From: Allobosea sp. Tri-44
Lineage (GTDB): Bacteria; Pseudomonadota; Alphaproteobacteria; Rhizobiales; Beijerinckiaceae
DNA: 64,000 nt
Assembly: GCF_004123845.1 (NCBI RefSeq)
Contig: NZ_NBDP01000003.1
Coordinates: 868,001 to 932,000, forward strand
Direction of reading: 5' to 3'
Position 1 is the first letter of the stretch. The number at the start of each line of letters is the position of its first letter. The position numbers and the translations under genes are program-made. This document shows positions 29,001-37,015 of the stretch, one piece after another. Below the pieces are notes generated by a model. That model was not told where the DNA came from, ran no database searches, and saw only the letters and a program-made list of their open reading frames with translations.

Positions 29001-29161
29001 AATTGCTGACGCTCTACATCACGCCCGTCGTCTACTTCTATCTCGACAAGGTCGACAGCTGGCTTTCCGGCCGCGGTCGCGGCGAGCGGGAGGAAGCGGC
29101 AGCCATTCCGGGCGCGATGCCGGTCGCGATCCCGCAGGCGGTCCATCGCCAGCAGGATTGA
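26015..29161 (+). CDS. RND efflux inner-membrane permease (MdtB/MdtC-like)
   Basis: This is a 1048-aa proton-driven exporter of the HAE1 family with 12 predicted TM segments and two large periplasmic loops (about 35-335 and 555-865). The start (CIRRPVMTTLLMATFLIFG) and FPTINVSARLPGASPETMASSIAAPLE are typical of MdtB/MuxB-type pumps. The proton-relay Asp pair is in VGFVVDDAIVMLENI in TM4. The second half carries GIVKKNAIMMVDFA and RPIMMTSFAAIFGVLP. It is translationally coupled to the adaptor. A long antisense open frame across it is not a gene. Confidence 0.94.
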   Translation: MNLPEACIRRPVMTTLLMATFLIFGLFAFKQLPVAALPRVDFPTINVSARLPGASPETMASSIAAPLEREFASISGITSMSSVSQQGSTSITLQFDLNRNIDGAALDVQAALSATARRLPPELPTPPSFRKVNPADQPVLFMVLTSATKPLYEVHEFGENILQQQISQLPGVAQVNIFGAQKYAVRVRVNPDAVSARGLALSDVRSAIAAANSNSPVGTLNGTNQRMVLGATGQMERAGEYGNLIISQKNGVPIRLSDVAQIFDSVENDQTGSWYNGQRSIMLAVYRQSDANTVQVVDSIKSRLDAYRAQLPAAIDLVVLNDRSIPIREAVEDVEVSLMIAIALVVMVIFLFLKSFAATVIPTLALPISLVGTFAIMHALGYSLDNISLLALTLAVGFVVDDAIVMLENIIRHIEMGKKPFQAALDGSREIGFTILSITISLVAVFIPVFFMGGVVGKVFAEFAGTIAAAIIVSGFVSLTLTPMLCARFLKAHDHRKKPNIVERVFEAGFQGMLGAYRWTLDLVLRARFLMLLVTLGTVYVSVQLYIDVPKGFFPTEDTGLLRGATEGPPDTSFEAMAARQMRVAEIVKADPAIDYLTSNIGGFNATNNGFMFIALKPKDQRDKADVVIARLRRAVSEVPGITAVFQQVQNINLNAGRSSRAQYLYSLQGPDLGALFNYAPLMQQRLAQLPQLRDANIDLQLRNPQLSIDIDRERAASLGISSDQIRQALGNAFGSRQIATIFTPATDYQVIMEADRAYQQDPAVLSRLLLKAANGQNVPLETVATIKPSVGPLAVNRISQQPAVTISFNTAPGVSLGDAVNAIRAAEREINLPASIVTSFAGSAQLFQDALKGQGLLIFAAILVIYIILGILYESFIHPITILSGLPSAGLGALLALQYFHMDLSVIAIIGILMLVGIVKKNAIMMVDFAIERRKMGDDALTAIRDAALVRFRPIMMTSFAAIFGVLPIALGAGAGAELRQPLGIAVVGGLIVSQLLTLYITPVVYFYLDKVDSWLSGRGRGEREEAAAIPGAMPVAIPQAVHRQQD

Positions 29162-29174
29162 ACCTGCGCATCCA

Positions 29175-29202
29175 GGCTGCCGCTCCATTGGAACCGGCAG
29201 CC
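29175..29202 (+). terminator. Hairpin downstream of RND permease
   Basis: GGCTGCCG (29175-29182) and CGGCAGCC (29195-29202) form a perfect 8-bp stem with a 12-nt loop, 14 nt past the permease stop. Only CATTTC follows, so it is a weak terminator candidate. Confidence 0.4.
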
Positions 29203-29341
29203 CATTTCACGGCGATCGGTGCATTAACGATGAAGCCCGCTTTCCGGGGGCGGTCAGCGGTCGGCCGTTGAGTCTTAACGAAAAGTAAACTAAGCCCATA
29301 AAGCGGCGGACAATGAACTAGCGAGCGATGGAGTAATCGCG

Positions 29342-30448
29342 GTGCTTCGTGTCCGTAATGTCGATTGCCTGCGTTCCGATCCTGTCCCGCCGACCGGTTC
29401 CAGCTCCTCGACGGAAGTGAATCCCGTTTCGCGTGGCCGCAGCAGCGGCCTGCGCCTCGTGGCCATGGCTGGCTTGGGGCTTGCACTCGGCGCAGGTGGC
29501 ACGATCCTGACGGTCTCGTTGGTTCAGGCCGAGGACGATGCCGGCATCCGTGCTTTCCATCGCGAGGAAGCCGCCCGCCGGACGGAGCGTGCACCGCAAC
29601 GGGCGACCTACGCTTCCGTTCCGGTATCGGCCTATGCTCCGGCCCGCCAGACCTGGTCGGCGCCATTCTTCCAGGCGCGCCCGGAAGGGCGCCTAAGCCC
29701 GCCGCCCGTCGCGCTCAATCCGTTCAAGCCGATTCAGGCTGCACCGAAGCAGGCACAACAGAAGCAGAAGCTTCCCGCGATCCGCTACGACACGGTGTCC
29801 GGTGCGGCCGACGTCACGCGGACCCTCTGCGTACGCCTCTGCGACGGCTTCCATGCGCCGATCGGCCATCTGCGCAGCCAGGCTGACTACAAGGCGCATG
29901 AGGCGCTCTGCCAGGCCGCCAATCCCGGCGTGCCGGTCAAGGTCTTCAAGGTCGCGGCCGGTGCTGCGACCATCGACGAGGCCGTGGCGAGCGATGGCAA
30001 GACCTATCGCGCGCTGCCGATGGCCTATGCCTATGAGCGCGGCGCCGATGCGGCTTGCCGGCCGGCGATCGCGACCGCAAATGATCGCCGTGTCTCGCTG
30101 CTGCGCGACTTCACCTTGCGGCCGGGCGACAGCATCGTGCTCGACGGGCGGGTTCGCACCTTCACCGGCTCCGGCAAGTGGCCCTATACCGGGGCGGATT
30201 TCCGCGACTTCCGCGGCTCGCCCGAGCTGACCGCCAGCGACCGCCGCAAGATCGACGAGAAGGTCGGCATCTCGCACGCAGAGGCGCAGGTTCGCACCTT
30301 GCGCCGGCAAATGCGGGTGCGCGAGGCCAGCCTGCACGACGACAACTTTGCCAGCGACGCGCTCGGCCTGCGCGGCATGCTCAATCCGCGCGATGGTATC
30401 GCCAATCCGCCGCGCGTGGTCCTGCAGACGCCGTTCGCGCGGAACTGA
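29342..30448 (+). CDS. DUF2865 domain exported protein
   Basis: This is a 368-aa protein of the DUF2865 family, common in Hyphomicrobiales and without an assigned function. The domain is recognised by RTLCVRLCDGFHAPIGHLRS near residue 160, with its CxxxC pair, followed by EALCQAANPGVPVKVFKV and RALPMAYAYERGADAACR. A hydrophobic N-terminal segment (about 36-62) exports or anchors it. The GTG start at 29342 has GGAG 8 nt upstream. The C-terminal third (HAEAQVRTLRRQMRVREAS) looks helical. Confidence 0.85.
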   Translation: MLRVRNVDCLRSDPVPPTGSSSSTEVNPVSRGRSSGLRLVAMAGLGLALGAGGTILTVSLVQAEDDAGIRAFHREEAARRTERAPQRATYASVPVSAYAPARQTWSAPFFQARPEGRLSPPPVALNPFKPIQAAPKQAQQKQKLPAIRYDTVSGAADVTRTLCVRLCDGFHAPIGHLRSQADYKAHEALCQAANPGVPVKVFKVAAGAATIDEAVASDGKTYRALPMAYAYERGADAACRPAIATANDRRVSLLRDFTLRPGDSIVLDGRVRTFTGSGKWPYTGADFRDFRGSPELTASDRRKIDEKVGISHAEAQVRTLRRQMRVREASLHDDNFASDALGLRGMLNPRDGIANPPRVVLQTPFARN

Positions 30449-30575
30449 GCTACATAATGGGATGATTGTCCTGGGCTTTTGATCCTAGGACAATTCACCC
30501 AAGGCCCGCCGAAAGATCGATGGACGACGGGATGGCCTTCCGGCACATTCGCTGCGTTGCAGCATGGAGCCGAGC

Positions 30576-31625
30576 ATGACGACCAAGACGCCACGCCAGT
30601 TCTACCGCCCGCTGGCGATCGGCGCGCCTGAACCCTACCGCGAGCTGCCGCTGCGGCTGGAGCGGATGATCCATTTCGTGCCGCCGCATCTGGAAAAGGT
30701 GCGCGCCAAGGTTCCCGAGCTCGCCGGCCAGGTCGATATCGTGCTCGGCAATCTCGAGGATGCGATTCCTCTCGAAGCCAAGCAGGCGGCACGCGACGGC
30801 TTCATCGAACTGGCCAAGGCGACCGATTTCGGCGCGACCGGCCTATGGACGCGGGTCAATGCGCTGAACTCGCCCTGGTTCCTCGACGACATCGCCGCGA
30901 TCATGGGCGAGATCGGCGGCAAGCTCGACGTCGTCATGGTGCCCAAGGTCGAGGGGCCCTGGGACATCCATTATGTCGACCAGCTGCTGGCGCAGTACGA
31001 GGCACGGCATGCTTTGCCCAAGCCGGTGCTGATCCACGCCATCCTGGAGACGGCCGAAGGCGTGAAGAATGTCGACGCGATCGCGACCGCCTCTCCGCGC
31101 ATGCACGGCATGAGCCTGGGGCCGGCGGATCTTGCCGCCTCGCGCGCGATGAAGACGACGCGCGTTGGCGGCGGCCACCCGGAATACAAGGTCATCGCCG
31201 ATCCGGCTCCGGATGGCGGCTCCCGCGCCGTCGCGCAGCAGGATCTTTGGCATTACACCCTCGCGAAGATGGTCGACGCCTGCGCCTCGGCGGGCTTAAA
31301 GCCCTTCTACGGGCCCTTCGGCGACTTCTCCGACGGAACCGCCTGCGAGGCGCAGTTCCGCAACGCCTTCCTGCTCGGCTGCGCCGGCGCCTGGACGCTC
31401 CATCCCTCACAGATCGAGATCGCCAAGCGCGTCTTCAGCCCCGATCCCGACGAGGTCGCCTTTGCCAAACGCATCCTCGAAGCCATGCCCGACGGCTCGG
31501 GGGCGGTGATGATCGACGGCAAGATGCAGGACGATGCGACCTGGAAGCAGGCCAAGGTCATCGTCGACCTGGCGCGGCAGGTAGCGGCGCGCGATCCGGC
31601 CCTGGCAATACGTTACGACCTCTGA
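30576..31625 (+). CDS. HpcH/HpaI lyase, malyl-CoA/beta-methylmalyl-CoA lyase-like
   Basis: This is a 349-aa Mg2+-dependent C-C lyase of the citrate lyase beta/HpcH family. The closest type is L-malyl-CoA/beta-methylmalyl-CoA lyase (Mcl1), which cleaves malyl-CoA to glyoxylate and acetyl-CoA. Visible features are [15 protein letters not shown] at the N-terminus, [20 protein letters not shown] (metal-binding Glu-Asp), [27 protein letters not shown] and [17 protein letters not shown]. The second ATG (30576) has GGAG 6 nt upstream and is preferred over 30564. No other ethylmalonyl-CoA or serine-cycle gene is nearby, so its pathway is inferred. Confidence 0.85.
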   Translation: MTTKTPRQFYRPLAIGAPEPYRELPLRLERMIHFVPPHLEKVRAKVPELAGQVDIVLGNLEDAIPLEAKQAARDGFIELAKATDFGATGLWTRVNALNSPWFLDDIAAIMGEIGGKLDVVMVPKVEGPWDIHYVDQLLAQYEARHALPKPVLIHAILETAEGVKNVDAIATASPRMHGMSLGPADLAASRAMKTTRVGGGHPEYKVIADPAPDGGSRAVAQQDLWHYTLAKMVDACASAGLKPFYGPFGDFSDGTACEAQFRNAFLLGCAGAWTLHPSQIEIAKRVFSPDPDEVAFAKRILEAMPDGSGAVMIDGKMQDDATWKQAKVIVDLARQVAARDPALAIRYDL

Positions 31626-31741
31626 AGATCACCAGTCCGCGACATCCGGGGATATTGACGCATTTGCGACGTAATCCTAGGTCAAGCGGGCGCGGCGACG
31701 ACATCGGCAGTGACAGGCCGATCTGGGACTGAACGAGGGAC

Positions 31742-32071
31742 ATGGAATCACGCACGGCGAAATTTCGGATCGGCGACGTGGTGCGCCATCGCGTCTACCC
31801 GTTCCGGGGCGTGATCTTCGACGTCGACCCGGTGTTCTCGAATTCGGAAGAGTGGTGGCTGGCAATCCCGGAGCATCTGCGACCGTCCAAGGACCAGCCG
31901 TTCTACCATCTCTTCGCCGAGAACGAGGAGACCGAGTACGTCGCCTATGTCTCGGAGCAGAATCTCGTGATCGACGAGTCCGGCCAGCCGGTCCGGCATC
32001 CGCAGGCGCGCGAGTATTTTCGGCGCGACCGCAAAGGCAAGTATCGGATCGACAGGTCGGAGCTGAACTGA
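31742..32071 (+). CDS. hspQ: Heat shock protein HspQ
   Basis: This is a 109-aa protein of the YccV/HspQ family, first noted for binding hemimethylated DNA and now known in enterobacteria as an adaptor of Lon-type proteolysis. The whole protein is one domain: AKFRIGDVVRHRVYPFRGVI, the conserved EEWWLAIPEHLRPSKDQPFY and AENEETEYVAYVSEQNL. The start follows AGGGAC. It lies between the lyase and the broken FAD oxidoreductase on the same strand. Confidence 0.92.
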   Translation: MESRTAKFRIGDVVRHRVYPFRGVIFDVDPVFSNSEEWWLAIPEHLRPSKDQPFYHLFAENEETEYVAYVSEQNLVIDESGQPVRHPQAREYFRRDRKGKYRIDRSELN

Positions 32072-32120
32072 GCTTCAACCTTCTGGTGACTGGGCTTTGT
32101 GCTGACGAAGGGGCGGATTC

Positions 32121-33750
32121 GTGAGCATCGGCCATGCCGACATCGTCATTCTCGGCGGCGGCCATAACGGGCTCGTCTGCGCCTTCTACCTCGCCAAGGC
32201 CGGGCTGAAGGTCACCGTGCTGGAGCGGCGCGCCGTGGTTGGCGGCGCAGCTGTCACCGAGGAGTTCCACCCCGGCTTCCGCAATTCCACCGCGAGCTAC
32301 ACGATCAGCCTGCTCAACCCGCGCATTATCGAGCAGATGGAGCTGGCGCGGCATGGGCTCAGGATCGTCGAGCGGCGGATGGCGAACTTCATGCTGCTGC
32401 CGGACCGGCGCTATCTCGCCGCCGGCGAGGGGCGCACGGAAGCGGAGGTAGCAAAGTTCTCGGTTCGCGATGCCGAACGGCTCCAGGCCTATGGCGAGCG
32501 GCTGGAACGGATAGCCGCCATGCTGCGCGACCTCGTGCTGCAGGCGCCGCCCAATCTCGGTGACGGCGGCTGGCTTGCCGCCTTGCCGCAGATTACTGGA
32601 AGCGGCTGCGCTTGGACGACGCGTCGCCGGGCTCGACCAGGCTGGCCGGCGCGACCTGCTCGACCTCTTCGCCAAGTCGGCGGGCGATTGGCTCGACGGC
32701 TGGTTCGAAAGCGACCCGATCAAGGCCCTGTTCGGCTTCGACAGCGTCGTCGGCAACTACGCCAGCCCTTACACGCCGGGCTCCGCCTATGTGCTGCTGC
32801 ATCATGTGTTCGGGGAGGTCAACGGCAAGCGCGGTGCGTGGGGCCATGCGCTCGGCGGCATGGGCGCGATCACGCAGGCGATGGCCCGGGCCTGCGCGGA
32901 ACAGGGCGTCGAGATCCGGCTGGAGACGCCGGTCGCGCAGGTCTTGACCGAGAAGGGCCGCGCTGTCGGCGCGGTGACCGAGCGGGGTGAGGTGGTGCGG
33001 GCGCGCGCCGTGGTGTCGAACCTGCATCCGCGCCTGCTGTTCGAGCGGCTCGTCGACCCGGCGATCGTCCCGACCGATTTCGGCGAGCGCATCCGCCGCT
33101 ATGCCTCAGGGTCTGGTACCTTCCGGATGAATCTGGCGCTGTCGGAGCTGCCGCGCTTTGCCTGCCTGCCGGAACCGGGCGACCATCTCACCGCCGGTAT
33201 CATCATCGCGCCGTCGCTCGGCTATATGGACCGCGCTCATGCGCAGGCGCGGCTGTCAGGTTGGTCGAGCGAGCCGATCGTCGAGATGCTGATCCCGTCG
33301 ACGCTTGATGACAGCCTCGCCCCGCCCGGTCGGCATGTCGCGAGCCTGTTCTGCCAACATGTCGCGCCACAGCTGCCAGACGGTGAGAGTTGGAACGCGC
33401 ATCGCGACACGGTGGCCGATCTGATGATCGAGACCGTGGACCGCTACGCTCCGGGTTTCCGCGCCTCGGTCCTCGGCCGGCTGGCTCTGGCGCCGAGCGA
33501 TCTGGAGGAGCGTTTCGGGCTGATCGGCGGCGACATCTTCCACGGTCGCCTGACGCTCGATCAGCTCTTCAGCGCCCGCCCGGTGCTCGGCCACGCCGAT
33601 TATCGCATGCCGGTGCCGGGCCTTTATCTCTGCGGCTCCGGTGCCCATCCGGGCGGGGGCGTCACCGGCGCGCCGGGCCATAACGCAGCCCGCTCCGTGC
33701 TCACCGATCTGCAGCCTCGGCGCTTCGGGCTGCGGTCACGGCAAGCGTAA
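32121..33750 (+). pseudogene. Phytoene-dehydrogenase-like FAD oxidoreductase, frameshifted
   Basis: This belongs to the NAD(P)/FAD-dependent oxidoreductase family related to CrtI/PYROXD2, normally about 530-540 aa. The first frame runs from GTG 32121 (ILGGGHNGLVCAFYLAKAG, the dinucleotide fold) to about LAALPQI near 32594. The homologous protein continues one base on: LLEAAALGRRVAGLD, then FGFDSVVGNYASPYTPGSAY and GLYLCGSGAHPGGGVTGAPG at the C-terminus. Removing one base in GATTACTGG (32591-32599) restores Q-I-L-E-A-A-A-L-G-R-R. It is a recent +1 mutation or a sequencing error. Everything else in the gene is intact. Confidence 0.88.
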
Positions 33751-33801
33751 CCGAAGCAATCGATCAGAGACCACCGCAATCCTACCCGTCTGAGACCGGT
33801 G

Positions 33802-35199
33802 CTACGCGCTGCGCTCAGCCTGCGGGAAACGTGCGGTAAAGGCCCCTTCCCGCTCGGGCGGCAGTCTGACCAGCAGTGCCAGCGCACCGTCCTCCGCATC
33901 CTCGCGTTCGAGGATTTCGCCATTGGCGTGCAGCCAGGCCAGCGACTTGCCATCGCCCGGTGGCAGGGTGAGCCGGTAGATCGGCCGGGTTCGCGCGATG
34001 CGCTGCTCGATCGCATCGGTCAGCGGGCCCATCCCCTCGCCTGTCAGCGCCGAAACCAGCACTGGACGCGAGGCACCCGGCTTGAGCGTGGCGAGTGCTC
34101 CCTGGCGCTCACGCTCGTCGCCCGAAAGCAGGTCGGCCTTGTTCCAGACTTCGATGACGCGGTTGCCATCCTCTGGATCGATACCGAGATCGCGCAGAAT
34201 GCCCTGGACATCGGCGGCCTGGGCCTGCGTATCCTCGTGCGAGACATCTCGGACATGCAACAGAACATCGGCCTCGATCGCATCCTCGAGCGTGGCACGG
34301 AAGGCAGCGACGAGTTGCGTCGGCAGGTCGGAGATGAAGCCGACCGTATCCGACAGCATGATCCTGGCGCCATGCGGCAGCTTGAGTGCCCGCGCCGTCG
34401 GGTCGAGCGTGGCGAAGAGCATGTCCTGCGCTAGCACTTCTGCCGAGGTCAGCCGGTTGAACAAGGTCGACTTGCCGGCGTTGGTGTAGCCGACCAGCGC
34501 AACCACCGGATAAGGCACGCGCTTGCGGCTGGCGCGATGCAGCGAGCGCGTGCGCTTCACGCTCTCGAGCTCGCGTTCGATCTTGCTCATCCGCTCCTGG
34601 ATGATGCGTCGGTCGGCCTCGATCTGGGTCTCGCCCGGGCCGCCGAGGAAGCCGAAGCCGCCGCGCTGGCGCTCGAGATGGGTCCAGGACCTGACCAGCC
34701 GGCTCTTCTGGTAATTGAGATGCGCGAGCTCGACCTGCATCGCGCCCTCGCGCGTGCGGGCGCGCCGGCCGAAGATCTCGAGAATCAGGCCGGTGCGGTC
34801 GATGACCTTGCAGCCAAAGGCTTTTTCGAGATTTCGCTGCTGGACCGGCGACAAGGCGCAATCCATCACGACAAGGCCGATCTCCTCGATCTTGACGCGT
34901 TCCGCCAGTTCCTCGACCTTGCCCTTGCCGAGATAGGTCGCGGGCCGCAGCGCGCCCAGCACGACCGGGATTGCCTCGACGATCTGGAGATCGATGGCGC
35001 TGGCCAGCCCAAACGCCTCGTCCAGCCGGGCTGCATGGCTGCGCTGGTTCTCGTCAGCCGCTGAACCCCGACCGGCATTGTGGCGCGTCCGATAGGGGCC
35101 GACCACAAAGGCGCGGGTATCGGCCGCCAGGGCGTGCTCGGCCGCATCGATCGTGAGTCCGATCGAGCTTCCGTCGCCCGCCCCGGCCTTGCCGCCCAC
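33802..35199 (-). CDS. hflX: GTPase HflX
   Basis: This is a ribosome-binding GTPase that splits stalled ribosomes, 465 aa. The N-terminal domain ends with the HflX-specific [15 protein letters not shown]. The G domain has [13 protein letters not shown] (G1), [13 protein letters not shown] (G3) and NKADL (G4). A short C-terminal domain follows. The GTG start at 35199 lies 3 nt after the hfq stop, a classic hfq-hflX pair. A typical long N-terminal extension of alphaproteobacterial HflX is present. Confidence 0.96.
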   Translation of the reverse strand: MGGKAGAGDGSSIGLTIDAAEHALAADTRAFVVGPYRTRHNAGRGSAADENQRSHAARLDEAFGLASAIDLQIVEAIPVVLGALRPATYLGKGKVEELAERVKIEEIGLVVMDCALSPVQQRNLEKAFGCKVIDRTGLILEIFGRRARTREGAMQVELAHLNYQKSRLVRSWTHLERQRGGFGFLGGPGETQIEADRRIIQERMSKIERELESVKRTRSLHRASRKRVPYPVVALVGYTNAGKSTLFNRLTSAEVLAQDMLFATLDPTARALKLPHGARIMLSDTVGFISDLPTQLVAAFRATLEDAIEADVLLHVRDVSHEDTQAQAADVQGILRDLGIDPEDGNRVIEVWNKADLLSGDERERQGALATLKPGASRPVLVSALTGEGMGPLTDAIEQRIARTRPIYRLTLPPGDGKSLAWLHANGEILEREDAEDGALALLVRLPPEREGAFTARFPQAERSA

Positions 35200-35202
35200 G
35201 GC

Positions 35203-35451
35203 TCAGGCCTTGTCCGTTTCCTCGGGCTCGAACAGCTGCACCGGGTGGCCCGGCATGATGGTCGAGATCGCGTGCTTGTAGACGAGCTGGGAATGTCCAT
35301 CCCGGCGCAGCAAAACGCAAAAATTATCGAACCAGGTGACGACGCCCTGCAATTTGACGCCGTTCACGAGAAAGATGGTGAGAGGGATCTTCTGCTTGCG
35401 GACATGATTGAGAAACGTGTCCTGGAGGTTTTGGGCCCGCTCTGCGGCCAT
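35203..35451 (-). CDS. hfq: RNA chaperone Hfq
   Basis: This is an 82-aa Sm-like hexameric RNA chaperone for small-RNA regulation. The N-terminus is [20 protein letters not shown], the Sm1 region is VTIFL-like ([16 protein letters not shown]), and the Sm2 motif is [16 protein letters not shown] with the K-H pair. The ATG at 35451 has AGGGG upstream. A longer frame is not needed. It is directly upstream of hflX and downstream of ntrX, as is usual in this order. Confidence 0.97.
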   Translation of the reverse strand: MAAERAQNLQDTFLNHVRKQKIPLTIFLVNGVKLQGVVTWFDNFCVLLRRDGHSQLVYKHAISTIMPGHPVQLFEPEETDKA

Positions 35452-35647
35452 GGGTAGCCCCTGTTGTTGGGATCGCAATCGGCTTGCGCATGCGATCCAG
35501 ATCGTCCCGTTAGGCTTCGGCGCCAATCGCCGGGCATTCGGGACACCGACGCTTCATTAGATCGTCACCCGGCGAGAACGCGCAAGGGTTGCGAGGCGCG
35601 AAAATCGGCCTGCCGCCCTGCGTGCAGTGCAACACGACAGTCGGACT

Positions 35648-37015
35648 TTAGCCCACCCCCAGCGATTTGAGCTTACGATGAAGGGCTGAACGCTCCATGC
35701 CGATGAATTCCGCGGTACGCGAGATGTTGCCGGAGAAGCGGGCGATCTGCGCCATCAGATACTCGCGCTCGAAAATCTCGCGAGCATCGCGCAGCGGCAG
35801 GCTCATCAGCTTCTCGCCACCGGAGCCGGACGGCGTCGTCGGCACCATGGCACCGACCTCGGCCGGCAGCATGTCAATCGTGATCTCCGCCGTGGGATCG
35901 CCCTTGGTCAGAATCATCAACCGTTCGACGTTGTTGCGCAGCTCGCGAATATTGCCCGGCCATTCGTGCGACTGCAGGATCGCCATCGCGTCGCTGCCGA
36001 TCCGGCGCTTGGGCAGGCCTGCCCCGACCGAGATCTGATCCATGAAGAACTCGATCAGCTCGGGCACGTCCTCGCGCCGCTCCGACAAGGCGGGTACGCG
36101 GATCGGCACCACGCCGAGCCGGTGATAGAGATCCTCCCGCAGCTGGCCGTCGGCGATCAGCTTGAGAAGGTCGCGGCTGCTCGACGAGATGATGCGGACG
36201 TCGACATGGACCCGGGTCGCGCCGCCGACGCGCTGGAAATTCTGGTCGACCAGGACGCGCAGGATGCGGTTCTGCGTCTCGCGCGGCATGTCGCCGATCT
36301 CATCGATGTAGAGCGTGCCGCCATGGGCCTCCTCGAGCGCGCCGACCCTGCGCGAGCGCCCGTCGCCGCCCTCGACGCCGAAGAGCTCCTCCTCCATCGT
36401 CTCGGGTGTGATCGTCGCTGCGTTGATCACGACGAAGGGCCCGGACGAGCGGGTCGAGGCCTCGTGCAGCGTGCGGGCGGTCAATTCCTTGCCGCAGCCC
36501 GGCTCGCCGGTGATCAGCACGCGCGCATTGGTCGGTGCGACGCGCTCAAGCGTCTGGCGCAGCTGGTTGACCGCGGTCGAGCGGCCGACGATCCGGCTCG
36601 CCTGGACCGAACGGGTCTTCAGCTCGCGCACCTCGCGTCGCAACCGCGAAGCCTCCAGGGCCCGCTCTGCGACCAGCACCAGCCGGTCGGCCTTGAACGG
36701 CTTCTCGATGAAGTCGTAGGCGCCGCTCTTGATCGCCGAGACGGCGGTCTCGATGTTGCCGTGGCCGGAGATCATCACCACCGCCAGATCGGGGTGGCTC
36801 TCCTTGACTAGCTGGAGCACCTGCAACCCGTCGAGCCGGCTGCCCTGCAGCCAGATATCCAGGAAGACGAGGTTGGGCCGACGCGCCGCGATCGCAGCGA
36901 GCGCCTCGTCGGCGGAGCCTGCCTTGCGCGTTCGGTAGCCCTCGTCCTCCAGGAGGCCGGCAACCAGTTCGCGAATATCGACCTCGTCGTCGACGACGAG
37001 AATGTCAGCACTCAT
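35648..37015 (-). CDS. ntrX: Nitrogen assimilation response regulator NtrX
   Basis: This is the 455-aa response regulator paired with NtrY. The receiver domain carries the acidic pair VVDDE and phospho-acceptor Asp53 (VFLDIW). The AAA+ domain has Walker A GEPGCGKE and Walker B GTLYIDEIGDM. The sigma-54-contact loop is not GAFTGA: the equivalent place reads GVEGGDGRSRRVGALE, as reported for alphaproteobacterial NtrX. The C-terminus is a Fis-type helix-turn-helix (SRTAEFIGMERSALHRKLKSL). Its ATG overlaps the ntrY stop (ATGA). Confidence 0.96.
   Translation of the reverse strand: MSADILVVDDEVDIRELVAGLLEDEGYRTRKAGSADEALAAIAARRPNLVFLDIWLQGSRLDGLQVLQLVKESHPDLAVVMISGHGNIETAVSAIKSGAYDFIEKPFKADRLVLVAERALEASRLRREVRELKTRSVQASRIVGRSTAVNQLRQTLERVAPTNARVLITGEPGCGKELTARTLHEASTRSSGPFVVINAATITPETMEEELFGVEGGDGRSRRVGALEEAHGGTLYIDEIGDMPRETQNRILRVLVDQNFQRVGGATRVHVDVRIISSSSRDLLKLIADGQLREDLYHRLGVVPIRVPALSERREDVPELIEFFMDQISVGAGLPKRRIGSDAMAILQSHEWPGNIRELRNNVERLMILTKGDPTAEITIDMLPAEVGAMVPTTPSGSGGEKLMSLPLRDAREIFEREYLMAQIARFSGNISRTAEFIGMERSALHRKLKSLGVG

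Noticed and set aside
26237..29188. 983-aa antisense open frame across the RND permease
   Set aside because: Composition is biased to Arg/Asp/Glu/Gln, there is no start context or motif, and the permease is unambiguous on the other strand.
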